64,000 bases of DNA, taken from positions 248,001 to 312,000 of the forward strand of contig NZ_AAXY01000003.1 in assembly GCF_000169375.1 (NCBI RefSeq), read 5' to 3'. The notes under the pieces were generated by a model. The model saw only the letters and a list, made by a program, of their open reading frames with translations, searched no databases and was not told the origin of the DNA. Below, piece after piece: positions 63,949 to 64,000 of the stretch; position 1 is the stretch's first letter, and every line of letters begins with the position of its first letter. The translations under genes were made by a program, and so were the position numbers. This stretch comes from Marinobacter sp. ELB17. GTDB taxonomy: Bacteria > Pseudomonadota > Gammaproteobacteria > Pseudomonadales > Oleiphilaceae.

Positions 63949-64000
63949 CAACTGCACCTTTAGTCATGATATAAACATTCTGAATTAACTTTAATCATTG

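Overview
The window looks like the chromosome of a marine gammaproteobacterium, most likely Marinobacter or a close relative. This rests on overall gene content (FdsGBA-type formate dehydrogenase, YeeE/YedE-rhodanese pairs, MlaA/MMPL/MlaC, a chromosomal mer locus) and moderate-to-high GC; there is no rRNA or other marker gene, so the genus is an inference. I saw no tRNA, rRNA, CRISPR array, transposase or integrase.

0-9.7 kb: the start of a radical SAM gene (cut by the window edge), a TVP38/TMEM64-flavin oxidoreductase fusion, an ECF sigma/anti-sigma pair with an EthD-like gene, a DUF3179 protein, an NrtS-like nitrate/nitrite transporter, small membrane proteins, a YiiX-like papain-fold hydrolase and a GGDEF/EAL protein.

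9.8-14.9 kb, the most unusual locus: a five-gene minus-strand cluster. It has a tubulin-tyrosine-ligase-like ATP-grasp fused to a PqqD-like domain and a degenerate HPr-kinase-like domain; a small exported protein ending in five decapeptide repeats of Gly/Glu/Ala/Lys; a DinB protein; an NRDE/TANGO2 protein; and a c-type cytochrome with the same kind of N-terminus and a related Gly/Glu/Ala tract. I infer a peptide side-chain ligation (for example glutamylation) system acting on tubulin-tail-like repeats.

15-29.5 kb is a mosaic. It holds a broken DsbA-family gene, a haloalkane dehalogenase, a YeeE/YedE protein, an Old Yellow Enzyme/isochorismatase/frameshifted flavodoxin block flanked by duplicated fragments of neighbouring genes, a mercury-resistance operon with a merT-merP deletion scar and a three-gene extension (MerP-like, outer-membrane protein, NHL propeller), an acetolactate synthase followed by an aldehyde dehydrogenase relic, and an SDR.

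29.6-39.5 kb: a radical SAM - phosphotransferase - YnjBCD-like ABC transporter operon, then MlaA - MMPL - MlaC for lipid trafficking. 39.8-46.5 kb: a decayed copy and an intact copy of a rhodanese + YeeE/YedE sulfur module, separated by DUF547 and TVP38 genes. 46.6-52.1 kb: a PEBP-like protein, a spermidine-synthase-like methyltransferase, a type II NADH dehydrogenase and a GAF-GGDEF-EAL protein. 52.8-61.8 kb: the formate module (FdsG-FdsB-FdsA-FdhD-FdsD, a divergent ModE-like regulator and an oxalate/formate-type MFS antiporter). The window ends with a K+/H+ antiporter.
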